This document shows positions 25,690-34,089 of a stretch of 35,388 nt of DNA, piece after piece. The first letter of the stretch is position 1. The number at the start of each line of letters is the position of its first letter. Both the position numbers and the translations under genes were made by a program. Origin of the DNA: Aerophototrophica crusticola (GTDB taxonomy: Bacteria; Pseudomonadota; Alphaproteobacteria; Azospirillales; Azospirillaceae); NCBI GenBank assembly GCA_001939945.1, contig MOEB01000043.1, forward strand, positions 1-35,388, read 5' to 3'. Below the pieces are notes generated by a model that worked only from the letters and a program-made list of their open reading frames with translations, was not told the origin of the DNA and searched no databases.

Positions 25690-27735
25690 TCAGCCCTTGG
25701 CCACCCCGGCCAGCACCCTGGCCAAGTCGCCCTGGGTGAAGGGCTTGGGCAGCACGGGGAAGCCGTCCACCGGGCTCCCCCCGCCCACGGTGCGGCCGGT
25801 GACCAGCACCACCGGCAGGCCGCCGCGCCGGCTGCGCGCCTCCCGCACCAGATCCTCACCGCCCATGTCGGGCAAGCCCAGGTCGGTCAGCATCAGGTCA
25901 TAGGCGGCGTCCTCCAGGCAGGACAGGGCCGCCTGGCCGCAATCCGCCTCCTCCACCGCGTGGCCCATCTCCTCCAGCAGGGTGCGGGCGTGCAGGCGGA
26001 TCAGCGCCTCGTCCTCCACCAGCAGGATGCGCAGCCTACCGGCTTGGCCGTCGCGGCTCTCCGGGTTCGCCTGGTCCAGCAGGTGGCGCACCCGCTGGGC
26101 CAGGTCGGCACGGCGGAAGGGTTTGCCCAGCAGCTCGATGCCCGGGGCGGTCCCCAGCGCGTCCACGTCCTCCGCCGCGAAGCCGGACGTCAGCAGCAGC
26201 CGCATCCCCGGCCAAGCCTTGCGGGCCCGCTCGGCCAGTTGCAGGCCGCTCATCCCGCCGGGCATGACCACGTCGCTGAACAGCAGGTCGAAGCCGGGAC
26301 CCCTTTCCAGCAGCGCCAGCGCTTCCGCCGCGCAGGACGCCACCACCACGTGGTAGCCCAGGGCCTCCAGCGTCTCCGCCGCCGTCTGGCGGACGGCGTT
26401 GTCGTCCTCCACCACCAGCAGCCGCTCCCCCCTGCCGCCGGGGAAGCCGGCCAGGGCGGGGCGGTTCGGGCCGGGGGCGGGCACGTCCAGCCGGGGCAGG
26501 CGGATGGACACCACCGTGCCGCCCCGTTCGGGGCAGTCCAGGGTGACCTCGCCGCCGGACTGGCGGACGAAGCCATAGACCTGCGACAGGCCCAGGCCGC
26601 TGCCCCGGCCCACCGATTTGGTGGTGAAGAAAGGCTCGAACACCTTGGCCAGCACCTCCGGCGGCATGCCGGTACCGGTGTCGGCCACCGTCAGCTCCAC
26701 CCGGCCCTCCTCGGCCCCTTCGGCCAGGCAGCGGGTGCGGATCTCCAGCCGGCCGCCGTCCGGCATCGCGTCGCGGGCGTTCACCGCCAGGTTCAGGATG
26801 GCCGCCTCGAACTGGGCCGGGTCCAGGTGGCAGGCGCCGGCCCGCGGGTCCAGGTCCAGGGCCACCTCCACGCTGGCGCCCACGGCCCGGCCCACCAGCT
26901 CCTGCGTCTCGCGCAGCAGGGCGTTCAGGTCCACCACCTGGGGCCGCAGGGCCTGGCGGCGGGCGAAGGCCAGCAGGTGGCTGGTCAGGCGTGCGCCGCG
27001 CTGCACCGCCTCCTGCGCCGTGTCCACCAGCTTGCGCACCTGGGCGGCGTCGCCGGCGCGGGCATGGATCAGGTCCAAATTGCCCACCAGGATCTGCAAC
27101 AGGTTGTTGAAGTCGTGGGCGATGCCGCCCGTCATCTGGCCGATGGCCTCCATCTTCTGGGCCTGGAGCAGCACGGCCTCCATGCGCTCCCGCCGCAGGA
27201 TCTCCGCGTTCAGGCGGTTGATGGTGTCGGCCAGGGCCTCCGTCCGCTCGGCCACGCGGCGCTCCAGCCCCTCGTTCAGGCGGCGCAGCGCGTCCTCCGC
27301 CCGTTGCCGCTCTGCCCGCTCCCGCGCCTCAGACAGGGCGCGCACCACCACCAGGGGCAGGCGTTGCAGCCGGGACTTGACCACATAGTCGGTGGCGCCG
27401 CGCTTCAGCGCCTCCACCGCCACCTCCTCCCCCAGCGTGCCGGAGACGAAGATGAACGGCGTCAGGGGCGCCAGCTCCCGCGCCACGGTCAGGGCCGACT
27501 CCCCGTCGAAGCTGGGCAGGACATAGTCTGCCAGGACCAGGTCGAAGCGGTCCTCCGCCAGTGCCCGGGTGAAGCCTTCCCGCGTGTCCACCTGCGTGAT
27601 GTCCAGCGGTCGCCCCAGGCTGGACAGGTGCTCCGTCACCAGCTCCGCGTCCAGCGGGCTGTCCTCCAGCAGCAGCAGCCGGATGGCGGGGGCCTGGACG
27701 GTGGCGGGTCCGTGCGGGTCGGCCAGGATGACCAT
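25690..27735 (-). CDS. REC-histidine kinase-REC-REC hybrid protein
   Basis: 681 residues, soluble. An N-terminal receiver (Asp70 in LVLADYVLP), coiled coil, kinase core with GGIAHDFNNLL (phospho-His 207), NLAVNARDAM, ADTGTGM and GSGLGLSQV motifs, then two C-terminal receivers (Asp488 in LLFSDVVMP and Asp618 in LMLTDLGLP). It has no sensor domain of its own: input must come through the N-terminal receiver, most simply from the phytochrome kinase encoded upstream in the same operon. The start is an ATG five bases after the stop of the Rcp1-type regulator, overlapping its GGGGG ribosome site closely, so translation is probably coupled. This gives a multi-step relay: light sensor, receiver, kinase, two output receivers (inference). 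Confidence 0.9.
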   Translation of the reverse strand: MVILADPHGPATVQAPAIRLLLLEDSPLDAELVTEHLSSLGRPLDITQVDTREGFTRALAEDRFDLVLADYVLPSFDGESALTVARELAPLTPFIFVSGTLGEEVAVEALKRGATDYVVKSRLQRLPLVVVRALSEARERAERQRAEDALRRLNEGLERRVAERTEALADTINRLNAEILRRERMEAVLLQAQKMEAIGQMTGGIAHDFNNLLQILVGNLDLIHARAGDAAQVRKLVDTAQEAVQRGARLTSHLLAFARRQALRPQVVDLNALLRETQELVGRAVGASVEVALDLDPRAGACHLDPAQFEAAILNLAVNARDAMPDGGRLEIRTRCLAEGAEEGRVELTVADTGTGMPPEVLAKVFEPFFTTKSVGRGSGLGLSQVYGFVRQSGGEVTLDCPERGGTVVSIRLPRLDVPAPGPNRPALAGFPGGRGERLLVVEDDNAVRQTAAETLEALGYHVVVASCAAEALALLERGPGFDLLFSDVVMPGGMSGLQLAERARKAWPGMRLLLTSGFAAEDVDALGTAPGIELLGKPFRRADLAQRVRHLLDQANPESRDGQAGRLRILLVEDEALIRLHARTLLEEMGHAVEEADCGQAALSCLEDAAYDLMLTDLGLPDMGGEDLVREARSRRGGLPVVLVTGRTVGGGSPVDGFPVLPKPFTQGDLARVLAGVAKG

Positions 27736-27740
27736 CCCCC

Positions 27741-28196
27741 TTACCCCGCCCCTGGGCCGGGACGGGCCGGGGGCTCGTTCAGGATGGCCCAGAACACGCC
27801 CACATTCTGGATGGCCTCGAAGAATTCCCGGAAGTCCACCGGCTTCACCACGAAGGCGTTCACCCCCAAGGCATAGCTGCGGACGATGTCCTGCTCCTCG
27901 CGGGAGGAGGTGAGCATCACCACCGGCAGGTGCCTCAGGGCGGGGGATGCCTTGACCTTCGCCAGCACCTCCAGCCCGTCCACCTTGGGCAGCTTCAGGT
28001 CCAGCAGCACCACCGCCGGGTCGCCCGTGTTCCGCCCGGCATGGGGGCCGTTGCAGAACAGGTAGTCCAGCGCCTCCGCCCCGTCGCGCACGACGACCAC
28101 CTCGTTGGCCAGTTGGCTGCGGTCCAGGGCCGCCAGGGTCAGCTCGATGTCCTTGGGGTTGTCTTCCACCAGCAGGATGGGTCTCAAATCGGCCAT
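27741..28196 (-). CDS. single-domain response regulator of the Rcp1 type
   Basis: 151 residues starting MADLRPILLVEDN, with phospho-Asp66 (VVLLDLKLP), the switch region VVMLTSSREEQD and K in VVKPVDFREF. The insertion DYLFCNGPHAGRN after the third helix and the C-terminal DFREFFEAI are typical of Rcp1-like receivers that partner phytochrome kinases and have no output domain. The start at 28196 lies four bases after the stop of the phytochrome gene, and its own stop is five bases before the hybrid-kinase start. It is the obvious phosphate acceptor of the phytochrome and could pass phosphate on or compete with the receivers of the hybrid kinase. Confidence 0.92.
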   Translation of the reverse strand: MADLRPILLVEDNPKDIELTLAALDRSQLANEVVVVRDGAEALDYLFCNGPHAGRNTGDPAVVLLDLKLPKVDGLEVLAKVKASPALRHLPVVMLTSSREEQDIVRSYALGVNAFVVKPVDFREFFEAIQNVGVFWAILNEPPARPGPGAG

Positions 28197-28200
28197 GGCG

Positions 28201-30444
28201 TCATCCCTGCGACTGGCGGTTGGGAAGCGAGAAATAGAAACAGGCACCCTGGTCGGTGGCACCCTCGGCCCAGGTCCGGCCGCCATGCCGCTCCACGATG
28301 CGGCGCACGTTGGCCAGCCCGATGCCGGTACCCTCGAACTCCTCCATGCGGTGCAGCCGCTGGAAGACGCCGAACAGCTTGTGGACATAGGACATGTCGA
28401 AGCCGACGCCGTTGTCGCGCACGGCGAACACGGCCTCGCCCTCCCGGTCCTCCCGGGTGATGGCGATGGTGGCCGGGGCGCGGCCGCGGCTGTACTTGGC
28501 CGCGTTGGACAGCAGGTTCTCCAGCGCCAGGCGCAGCATGGCGGGGTCGGCGTCCACCAGGCCCAGGGAGCCCACCTCCCACCTTATGTCCCGGCCGGCC
28601 AGGTCCGGCTCCAGCCGCCGCCGCACCTCGGCGACCAGCTGGTTCATGGCCGTCGGGATCGGCCGCAGGGAGGCACGGCCGAGCTGGGAGAAGCTCAATA
28701 GGTTGTCCACCAGGGTGCCGGCGCCTTTGGCGGATTCGATGATGGTCTCGATATAGCGCCGGCCGCGGTCGGACAGGGCTGTGCCCTCCTTGTCCTTCAG
28801 CAGCTCCGCGAAGCCGACGATGTGCCGGAACGGGGCCCGCAGATCGTGGGACACGGAATAGGAAAAGGCTTCCAGCTCCTTGTTGCTGCGCTGGAGTTCC
28901 TCCGCCAGGGCGGCCAGCTCCTCCGCCTTGCGCAGCACCACGTCCACCACGGCGGTGCGCAGGGCCTTGGCACCCGCCACCTCCTCCCCACGCCAGGGCA
29001 GGGAGCGCAGGCGGACCGTCTCCTTCCACACGTCGAAGGACTTGCGGGGATGGATGCGGCCCGCTTTCGGGGCGCCCGCGGGCTTTCGGGGGTCCCCGCC
29101 CCAGTCCACGGTGCGCACCACCTCCGGCCGGAACCAGAGCACATAATCCTGGTGGATCTGCGACACGGCGATGGCCAGCAGGCCTGACGCCACGTCCTTG
29201 TAGGCTTCCGACGGCGGGTAGACCTGGGGCAGCCGGTCGGTGACGAAGGCCTCGTCCGCCGGGTGGCGGGGCAGCCACTCCACTAGCGCGCGCACCTGCT
29301 CCTCGCCGGGGGTGGCGCCCACCAGCCAGACCCGCTCGCCGCTGATGATGGCGGCGCCGCCGCTGTCGGTCATGCCCAGCAGCAGGTCGGGTGCCTTCAG
29401 CAGCCCGTCCACATAGCGTTCCTCCGACGCCATGCGGCCCAGCAGGGCGGCGCCGATGGTGCGCAGGCGCATGCCGTGCTCCATGTCCGCCGCACGCTCG
29501 GTGGCGGACAGTTGCAGGGCCAGCACCGTGGCCAGGAACTCGCAGGCCCGCCGCACGTGGAAGGGCGCGCGGGACGGGGCGGCGTTGTGGCAGGAGATAA
29601 GGCCCCAGAGCTTCCCGTCCTGGACGATGGAATAGGACATGGAAGCCCAGGTCCCCATGTTCCGCATATATTCCAGGTGCACCGGCGACACGGCCCGCAG
29701 CACCGACAGGCTGAGGTCCACCGGCTTGCCCGTCACCGGGTTGGCGGCGGGCAGCACCGGCACGGGCACATAGTCCGCGTCGGCGATCAGCCGGCTGCGG
29801 TTGCGGCGGTACAGCTCGCGGGCCTGGGCGGGGATGTCGCTGGCCGGGAAGCGCAGGCCCAGGTAGCTGGGCAGGGTGCCGTTGCCGTCCTCCGCCACCA
29901 CGGTGCCGTGGAAGTCCGCGTCGAAGCGATAGACCAGTGCCCGGTCGAAACCGGTCAGCCGGCGCACCTCCCGCGCGGCAAGGGCGCACAGCCCCTCCAC
30001 GCTGGCCGTGCGGTGCAGCCCCTCGATGAAGTCGCGCACCAACAGGTAGGGCTGCTCGGTAGCTGGTCCCCGCTCCGACGCGGCCTCCAGCTCCAGCACC
30101 AGCTGCCCGTCGCTGGCATGCAGCACCAGGTGGGTGTGCACCGGCAGGCCGGTCACCTTGGGCGACACGGTCAGCACGGCATGGCGGCCCGGCTCCACCA
30201 CCAGCCCGGCAAGCACCGGGTCCAACTGGGGCAGCGACTCCGCCAGGGGCCGGCCCAATAGCGCGTCCGGCCCCTGGCCCAGCATCTCTGCCACGTTGGC
30301 GCTGACCTGCACCACGGTGCGGGCAGCCGGGTCGAGCACGAGCATGGCCCCGTAAGGCTGGATGGCCCCGGGGATGTGGATGGGTTCGCGGTCGCAGGCC
30401 GACAGGTCGGGCGGCGCGCTGGCTGTCGTGTCGGGCACGCTCAT
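28201..30444 (-). CDS. bphP: bacteriophytochrome sensor histidine kinase
   Basis: 747 residues from the ATG at 30444. Cys17 in LSACDREPIHIPGAIQPYG is the biliverdin attachment site. PAS (about 20-125) and GAF (about 140-310) domains follow, the latter with FPASDIPAQ (Asp203), SPVHLEYM (His256) and SCHN (His286), all standard for biliverdin-binding phytochromes. The PHY domain (about 325-490) has WFRPE and the tongue motif PRKSF (466-470). The kinase has SVSHDLRAPF (phospho-His 533) and NLLSNAAKYS. It should be red/far-red responsive. An in-frame GTG at 30489 lies within a CACGTG palindrome and has no ribosome site, so the shorter start is favoured. No heme oxygenase gene is present in the window; biliverdin must come from elsewhere. 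Confidence 0.95.
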   Translation of the reverse strand: MSVPDTTASAPPDLSACDREPIHIPGAIQPYGAMLVLDPAARTVVQVSANVAEMLGQGPDALLGRPLAESLPQLDPVLAGLVVEPGRHAVLTVSPKVTGLPVHTHLVLHASDGQLVLELEAASERGPATEQPYLLVRDFIEGLHRTASVEGLCALAAREVRRLTGFDRALVYRFDADFHGTVVAEDGNGTLPSYLGLRFPASDIPAQARELYRRNRSRLIADADYVPVPVLPAANPVTGKPVDLSLSVLRAVSPVHLEYMRNMGTWASMSYSIVQDGKLWGLISCHNAAPSRAPFHVRRACEFLATVLALQLSATERAADMEHGMRLRTIGAALLGRMASEERYVDGLLKAPDLLLGMTDSGGAAIISGERVWLVGATPGEEQVRALVEWLPRHPADEAFVTDRLPQVYPPSEAYKDVASGLLAIAVSQIHQDYVLWFRPEVVRTVDWGGDPRKPAGAPKAGRIHPRKSFDVWKETVRLRSLPWRGEEVAGAKALRTAVVDVVLRKAEELAALAEELQRSNKELEAFSYSVSHDLRAPFRHIVGFAELLKDKEGTALSDRGRRYIETIIESAKGAGTLVDNLLSFSQLGRASLRPIPTAMNQLVAEVRRRLEPDLAGRDIRWEVGSLGLVDADPAMLRLALENLLSNAAKYSRGRAPATIAITREDREGEAVFAVRDNGVGFDMSYVHKLFGVFQRLHRMEEFEGTGIGLANVRRIVERHGGRTWAEGATDQGACFYFSLPNRQSQG

Positions 30445-30484
30445 GCCAAATAGGTTCCGAATGGGGATGCGCGGGCCGGTCCCC

Positions 30485-30494
30485 GTCACGTGAC
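30485..30494. promoter_or_regulatory. GTCACGTGAC palindrome upstream of bphP
   Basis: This perfect 10-bp palindrome lies 41 to 50 bases upstream of the bphP ATG, in the divergent space shared with the MHS transporter gene. It could be an operator; a similar GGTCACGT occurs at 30556-30563. Confidence 0.35.
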
Positions 30495-30691
30495 TAAGCC
30501 ATTAGGTACCAAGTCTGCGCGGCCGCTGGCGAGCCGACATAGGGCCTAGTCCGTCGGTCACGTATCGGCCCGACTTCGGCATAGTACTGTGCCTGGTTGG
30601 CCCAGTGGCCCCGGGGACTGTCGGTTATTGGGCGCTGACCCTCGGCTGACTGTGGAACGGCCAGCCTTCCCCGGCCGCCCTCTTGGCCCGT

Positions 30692-30800
30692 GGCGGAAAG
30701 GTTCCCGCCCCGCGGGTCCCCCGACCAAGGTCGGGGCTGAAAAGGTGTGCTGGATGAATAACCCTGCAAACGTCCAGGGCATAGCCGGGACTGAAGTCCC
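30692..30800 (+). promoter_or_regulatory. structured 5' leader of the MHS transporter
   Basis: Three stem-loops lie in a row within 185 bases upstream of the ATG: GGCGG/CCGCC (30692-30709), CCCCGACC-AA-GGTCGGGG (30719-30736) and GGGAC-TGAA-GTCCC (30787-30800). A leader with stacked hairpins can be a riboswitch, attenuator or protein-binding RNA. I do not recognise a known riboswitch class. Confidence 0.4.
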
Positions 30801-30874
30801 CGGGAAGAAATCGGCGCGCCACGTCGCCGAATGCCTTGTCGCGTCTTGTGGTATCGCATGGGTTGGGAGGAGAC

Positions 30875-32599
30875 ATGACCAACATAACGGTGGGAACCGC
30901 CGCAACAGCGCCGCCGATGACGGCGGAAGAGAAGCGGGTCATCTTCGCATCGTCCCTCGGCACGGTGTTCGAGTGGTACGATTTCTATCTCTACGGTTCC
31001 CTGTCGGCGGTGATCGCGGCCCAGTTCTTCTCGGGCGTGAACCCCACGGCGGCCTTCATCTTCGCGCTGATGGCCTTCGCGGCCGGCTTCGCCGTGCGCC
31101 CCTTCGGCGCCCTGGTGTTCGGGCGGCTGGGCGACATGATCGGCCGCAAGTACACCTTCCTGGTCACCATCCTGATCATGGGCCTGTCCACCTTCATCGT
31201 GGGCATCCTGCCGAACTACGCGGCCATCGGCATCGCCGCCCCCATCATCCTGATCATCCTGCGCCTGCTGCAGGGCCTGGCGCTGGGCGGCGAGTATGGC
31301 GGTGCCGCCACCTACGTGGCCGAGCACGCCCCCCACGGCCGCCGCGGCAACTACACGGCCTGGATCCAGACCACGGCGACCCTGGGCCTGTTCCTGTCGC
31401 TGCTGATCATCCTGGGCTGCCGCCTGTCCATGTCGGCGGACGACTTCAACAGCTGGGGTTGGCGCATCCCGTTCCTGGTGTCCATCCTGCTGCTGGGCAT
31501 CAGCGTCTGGATCCGGCTGATGCTGAACGAGAGCCCGGCCTTCAAGAAGATGAAGGAGGAGGGCAAGCACTCCAAGGCGCCGCTGACCGAGAGCTTCGGC
31601 AACTGGAAGAACCTGAAGATCGTGCTGCTGGCCCTGTTCGGCCTCGTCGCCGGCCAGGCGGTGGTCTGGTACACCGGCCAGTTCTACGCCCTGTTCTTCC
31701 TGACCCAGACGCTGAAGGTGGACGCCCAGGCGGCCAACCTGATGATCGCCGGCTCCCTGCTGATCGGCACGCCCTTCTTCATCCTGTTCGGCAGCCTGTC
31801 CGACCGCATCGGCCGCAAGCCCATCATCATGGCCGGCCTCGCCCTGGCGGTGCTGACCTACTTCCCGCTGTTCAAGGCCATCACCCACTTCGCCAACCCG
31901 GCGCTGGAGACGGCCATCGCCACCAACCCGGTGGTGGTCACCGCGAACCCGGAGGAGTGCTCCTTCCAGTTCAACCCGGTGGGCACCAGCAAGTTCACCA
32001 GCTCCTGCGACATCGCCAAGGCCGCCCTGGTGAAGCGCGGCATCCCCTACACCAACCAGGAAGCCCCGGCCGGCACGCTGGCGAGCATCAGCGTCGGCAG
32101 CACGGTCATCTCCTCCTATGACGGCGGCGGCGCGCCCGCCGGCAAGACCGAGGTGCACCTGGGCCACGGCCCGTCCGCCGCCCCGGCCCACGCCGACCCC
32201 AAGGCCGCCGGTGCCGAGTTCGAGAAGTCCCTGGGCGACGCCCTGAAGACTGCCGGCTACCCGCCCAAGGCCGACCCGGCCCAGGTCAACACCGTCGCCG
32301 TCGTCGCCCTGCTGACCATCCTGGTCATCTACGTGACCATGGTGTACGCGCCCATCGCGGCCATGCTGGTGGAGATGTTCCCCACCCGCATCCGCTACAC
32401 CTCCATGTCGCTGCCCTACCACATCGGCAACGGCTGGTTCGGCGGCTTCCTGCCCACCACCAGCTTCGCCATCGTGGCCGCCACCGGCGACATCTACTCC
32501 GGCCTCTGGTACCCGATCATCATCGCCTCGGTGACCTTCGTCATCGGCATGCTGTTCGTGAAGGAGACCAAGGACATCGACATCTACGCGGATGATTGA
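30875..32599 (+). CDS. MHS-family (metabolite:H+ symporter) MFS transporter with a large soluble insert
   Basis: 574 residues. The start is the ATG at 30875 with GGAGGAG eight bases upstream. LGTVFEWYDFYLYG at the N-terminus and GRLGDMIGRKYTF in the helix 2-3 loop are MHS/sugar-porter hallmarks; the second half repeats GSLSDRIGRKPII. Relatives carry dicarboxylates, alpha-ketoglutarate, proline or shikimate with protons. About residues 340-470 form a polar insert in the second half, containing two Cys (EECSF and SSCDI) that could be disulphide-bonded, and a Gly/Ala/His-rich part. Helices resume at VAVVALLTILVIYVT. Codon choice is far more restricted than in the neighbours (GGC, CTG, ATC, ACC nearly throughout), which points to high expression. 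A clear terminator follows. Confidence 0.9.
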   Translation: MTNITVGTAATAPPMTAEEKRVIFASSLGTVFEWYDFYLYGSLSAVIAAQFFSGVNPTAAFIFALMAFAAGFAVRPFGALVFGRLGDMIGRKYTFLVTILIMGLSTFIVGILPNYAAIGIAAPIILIILRLLQGLALGGEYGGAATYVAEHAPHGRRGNYTAWIQTTATLGLFLSLLIILGCRLSMSADDFNSWGWRIPFLVSILLLGISVWIRLMLNESPAFKKMKEEGKHSKAPLTESFGNWKNLKIVLLALFGLVAGQAVVWYTGQFYALFFLTQTLKVDAQAANLMIAGSLLIGTPFFILFGSLSDRIGRKPIIMAGLALAVLTYFPLFKAITHFANPALETAIATNPVVVTANPEECSFQFNPVGTSKFTSSCDIAKAALVKRGIPYTNQEAPAGTLASISVGSTVISSYDGGGAPAGKTEVHLGHGPSAAPAHADPKAAGAEFEKSLGDALKTAGYPPKADPAQVNTVAVVALLTILVIYVTMVYAPIAAMLVEMFPTRIRYTSMSLPYHIGNGWFGGFLPTTSFAIVAATGDIYSGLWYPIIIASVTFVIGMLFVKETKDIDIYADD

Positions 32600-32641
32600 T
32601 GCGCCCCCGGGCGCCCTGACAGGCACCGGTCTTGACTCGGA

Positions 32642-32674
32642 CGGGCGGGGAGCGATCCCCGCCCGCTTCCTTTT
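32642..32674 (+). terminator. intrinsic terminator of the MHS gene
   Basis: CGGGCGGGGA (32642-32651), loop GCGA, TCCCCGCCCG (32656-32665), followed by CTTCCTTTT. It is a 10-bp perfect GC stem with a U-rich tail, 43 bases after the stop. It is the clearest intrinsic terminator in the window. Confidence 0.85.
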
Positions 32675-32716
32675 CGTGCTCCCCCAGGCGCCGGTCGGCG
32701 GCCAGGACCGCTTCCG

Positions 32717-33229
32717 TTACCAATAAGCGCCCTGCGCGGCGGATTTCAGCTCCACCACATGGGTGTGGACGGTGGAGACCTGGGCCAGGGCCCGGTCCAT
32801 GTCGCCGCCGCCCTGGACGGCCGCGTCCAGCATGGCATGGGCGTCACGCACATGGGTGGCGACCCGGTCCACCTGCATCCGCATCTCCGGCACGGCCGCC
32901 ACCGGCGGCAGGGCTTGGCTCACCTGGTCGAGGGCGGCCTTGACCCCGCCCACGGCGTCCGGCGGGGCGGGGCTGCCGGGAGGGGCATAGAGGGGGGCCT
33001 GGGCCTGCTTCAGCCGGTCCGCCACCTGGTCCAACTGCTGGATGGAGGCGCCGAGTTGGGCCCGGGCCGCGGCATGCGGGTCGTTCTTGCGCGGCTGTGG
33101 CGCCGGCTGCGGCCCGCTGGGTAGGGCCCCCTGGTCCTGGGTGGTGGGCGGCGGTTGCGGGGAGGGCTGCTGGGCCAGGGCCGCTCCGGCCAGCAGGGCC
33201 AGGGGCAGGGCAAGGGCGACGGGCTTCAT
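32717..33229 (-). CDS. exported helical protein of unknown function
   Basis: 170 residues with a signal peptide (MKPVALALPLALLAGAALA). After a Pro/Gln-rich linker (about 20-48) the rest is helical, with evenly spaced Leu/Val/Ala and many His, Asp and Gln (QLGASIQQLDQVADRLKQA; VATHVRDAHAMLDAAV). Possible coiled-coil bundle in the periplasm. I do not recognise the family. It converges with the MHS gene and is divergent from the DUF2892 gene, so it has its own promoter in the 33230-33513 region. Confidence 0.7.
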   Translation of the reverse strand: MKPVALALPLALLAGAALAQQPSPQPPPTTQDQGALPSGPQPAPQPRKNDPHAAARAQLGASIQQLDQVADRLKQAQAPLYAPPGSPAPPDAVGGVKAALDQVSQALPPVAAVPEMRMQVDRVATHVRDAHAMLDAAVQGGGDMDRALAQVSTVHTHVVELKSAAQGAYW

Positions 33230-33312
33230 CGGGCGAACCTCCCGGGGGCAGCGGTAGACCCGATGTCAACATGCCAACCCGCCCCGGGCGGGGTGCCGGC
33301 CGCCAAGGTAAA

Positions 33313-33326
33313 GCGGGTTAACCCGC
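33313..33326. promoter_or_regulatory. 14-bp palindrome in divergent region
   Basis: GCGGGTTAACCCGC is a perfect palindrome 84 bases upstream of the exported-protein gene. It is a candidate operator for that gene. Confidence 0.4.
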
Positions 33327-33399
33327 CCGGACGGGCCGCGCCGTGGTTTGGCGCCCCCTCCTTCCGGCCCCCCTCCCGCCCCGGAAATCCGCGGGCGGG

Positions 33400-33440
33400 C
33401 TGATCCAAGTCAATTACCTTCAGAGATACGCAGGTAAACA
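33400..33440 (+). promoter_or_regulatory. FixK/FNR-like box and promoter of the DUF2892 gene
   Basis: CTGATCCAAGTCAA (33400-33413) differs from the FixK/FNR consensus TTGAT-N4-(A/G)TCAA by one base. TAAACA (33435-33440) can serve as a -10, putting transcription start near 33447 and the box centre near -41, the usual position for activation by this family. A second inverted repeat, TTACCT-N12-AGGTAA (33414-33419/33432-33437), overlaps the promoter. Confidence 0.45.
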
Positions 33441-33513
33441 TGTGTCCAGGTTTCGCCGATACCGCCGGGCAACGGGCCCGGCCGGGCCGGTATCCGGGTT
33501 TGGGGAGGACGCC

Positions 33514-33720
33514 ATGCAGCCGAATGTCGGTGGGATCGACCGGGTGCTCCGTTTCGTGGTGGGGATCATCCTGCTGTCCCTGCTTGTCCTGCTGGAGGGG
33601 GATGCCCGCTGGTGGGGTCTGGTCGGCCTGGTGCCCCTGGGCACGGCCCTGCTGCGCTGGTGCCCGCTGTACCCCATGCTGGGCATCAACACCTGCCCGC
33701 GCGGCACCCGCGCGGCCTGA
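33514..33720 (+). CDS. small DUF2892-family membrane protein
   Basis: 68 residues beginning MQPNVGGIDRVLRFVVG, with two membrane helices (about 10-28 and 33-50) and the characteristic ending WCPLYPMLGINTC. Ribosome site GGGGAGGAC directly upstream fixes the start at the ATG at 33514. Proteins of this family occur alone or fused to rhodanese domains; the two Cys may be functional in sulphur or redox chemistry, but no reaction is established here. The upstream FixK/FNR-like box suggests induction at low oxygen (inference). Confidence 0.85.
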   Translation: MQPNVGGIDRVLRFVVGIILLSLLVLLEGDARWWGLVGLVPLGTALLRWCPLYPMLGINTCPRGTRAA

Positions 33721-33732
33721 ACGGGCGAGGGG

Positions 33733-34089
33733 TCAGCTTGCCAGCGCCCTTTCCACCGCCGCCAGCAGCGTGCGGCGCGAGAAGGGCTTCGGCACCAGCA
33801 CGGCGTTGCGGTCCAGCAGTTCTACCGGGCTGCCGGTGACGTACAGGTGCGGCACCGGCCGTTCGGCCAGGATGCGGCTCACGGCTGCCGTGCCGGTGCC
33901 CTCCCGCAGGCGGATGTCCACGGTCATCAGGTCCGGCGCATGGGTGCGGGCGGCAGACACGGCGTCATTCTCTGTGGCGGCGATCTGCACGACCCTGTGG
34001 CCAAGGCGGGTGAAGATGGCCTCCAGGTCCAGTGCAACCAGCGCGTCATCCTCGATGATCAGCACACGCAAAGAATAGTTTGCCGGCAT
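33733..34089 (-). CDS. single-domain response regulator
   Basis: 118 residues covering one receiver domain and nothing else: LRVLIIEDDALVALDLEAIF (acidic pair 13-15), phospho-Asp58 in LMTVDIRL, switch Thr in YVTG and K in LVPKPFSRR. Receivers of this sequence type act in alphaproteobacterial relays or as phosphate sinks. It has no linked kinase here; orphan hybrid kinases in this window (HPt at 7.6 kb, or the three-receiver kinase) are possible partners. Ribosome site is weak. It is convergent with the DUF2892 gene, with 12 bases between them. Confidence 0.88.
   Translation of the reverse strand: MPANYSLRVLIIEDDALVALDLEAIFTRLGHRVVQIAATENDAVSAARTHAPDLMTVDIRLREGTGTAAVSRILAERPVPHLYVTGSPVELLDRNAVLVPKPFSRRTLLAAVERALAS

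Noticed and set aside
30754-30874. Leader peptide upstream of the MHS transporter.
   Set aside because: An ATG at 30754 opens a frame with no stop before the transporter and no ribosome site, so it is not a typical leader peptide.
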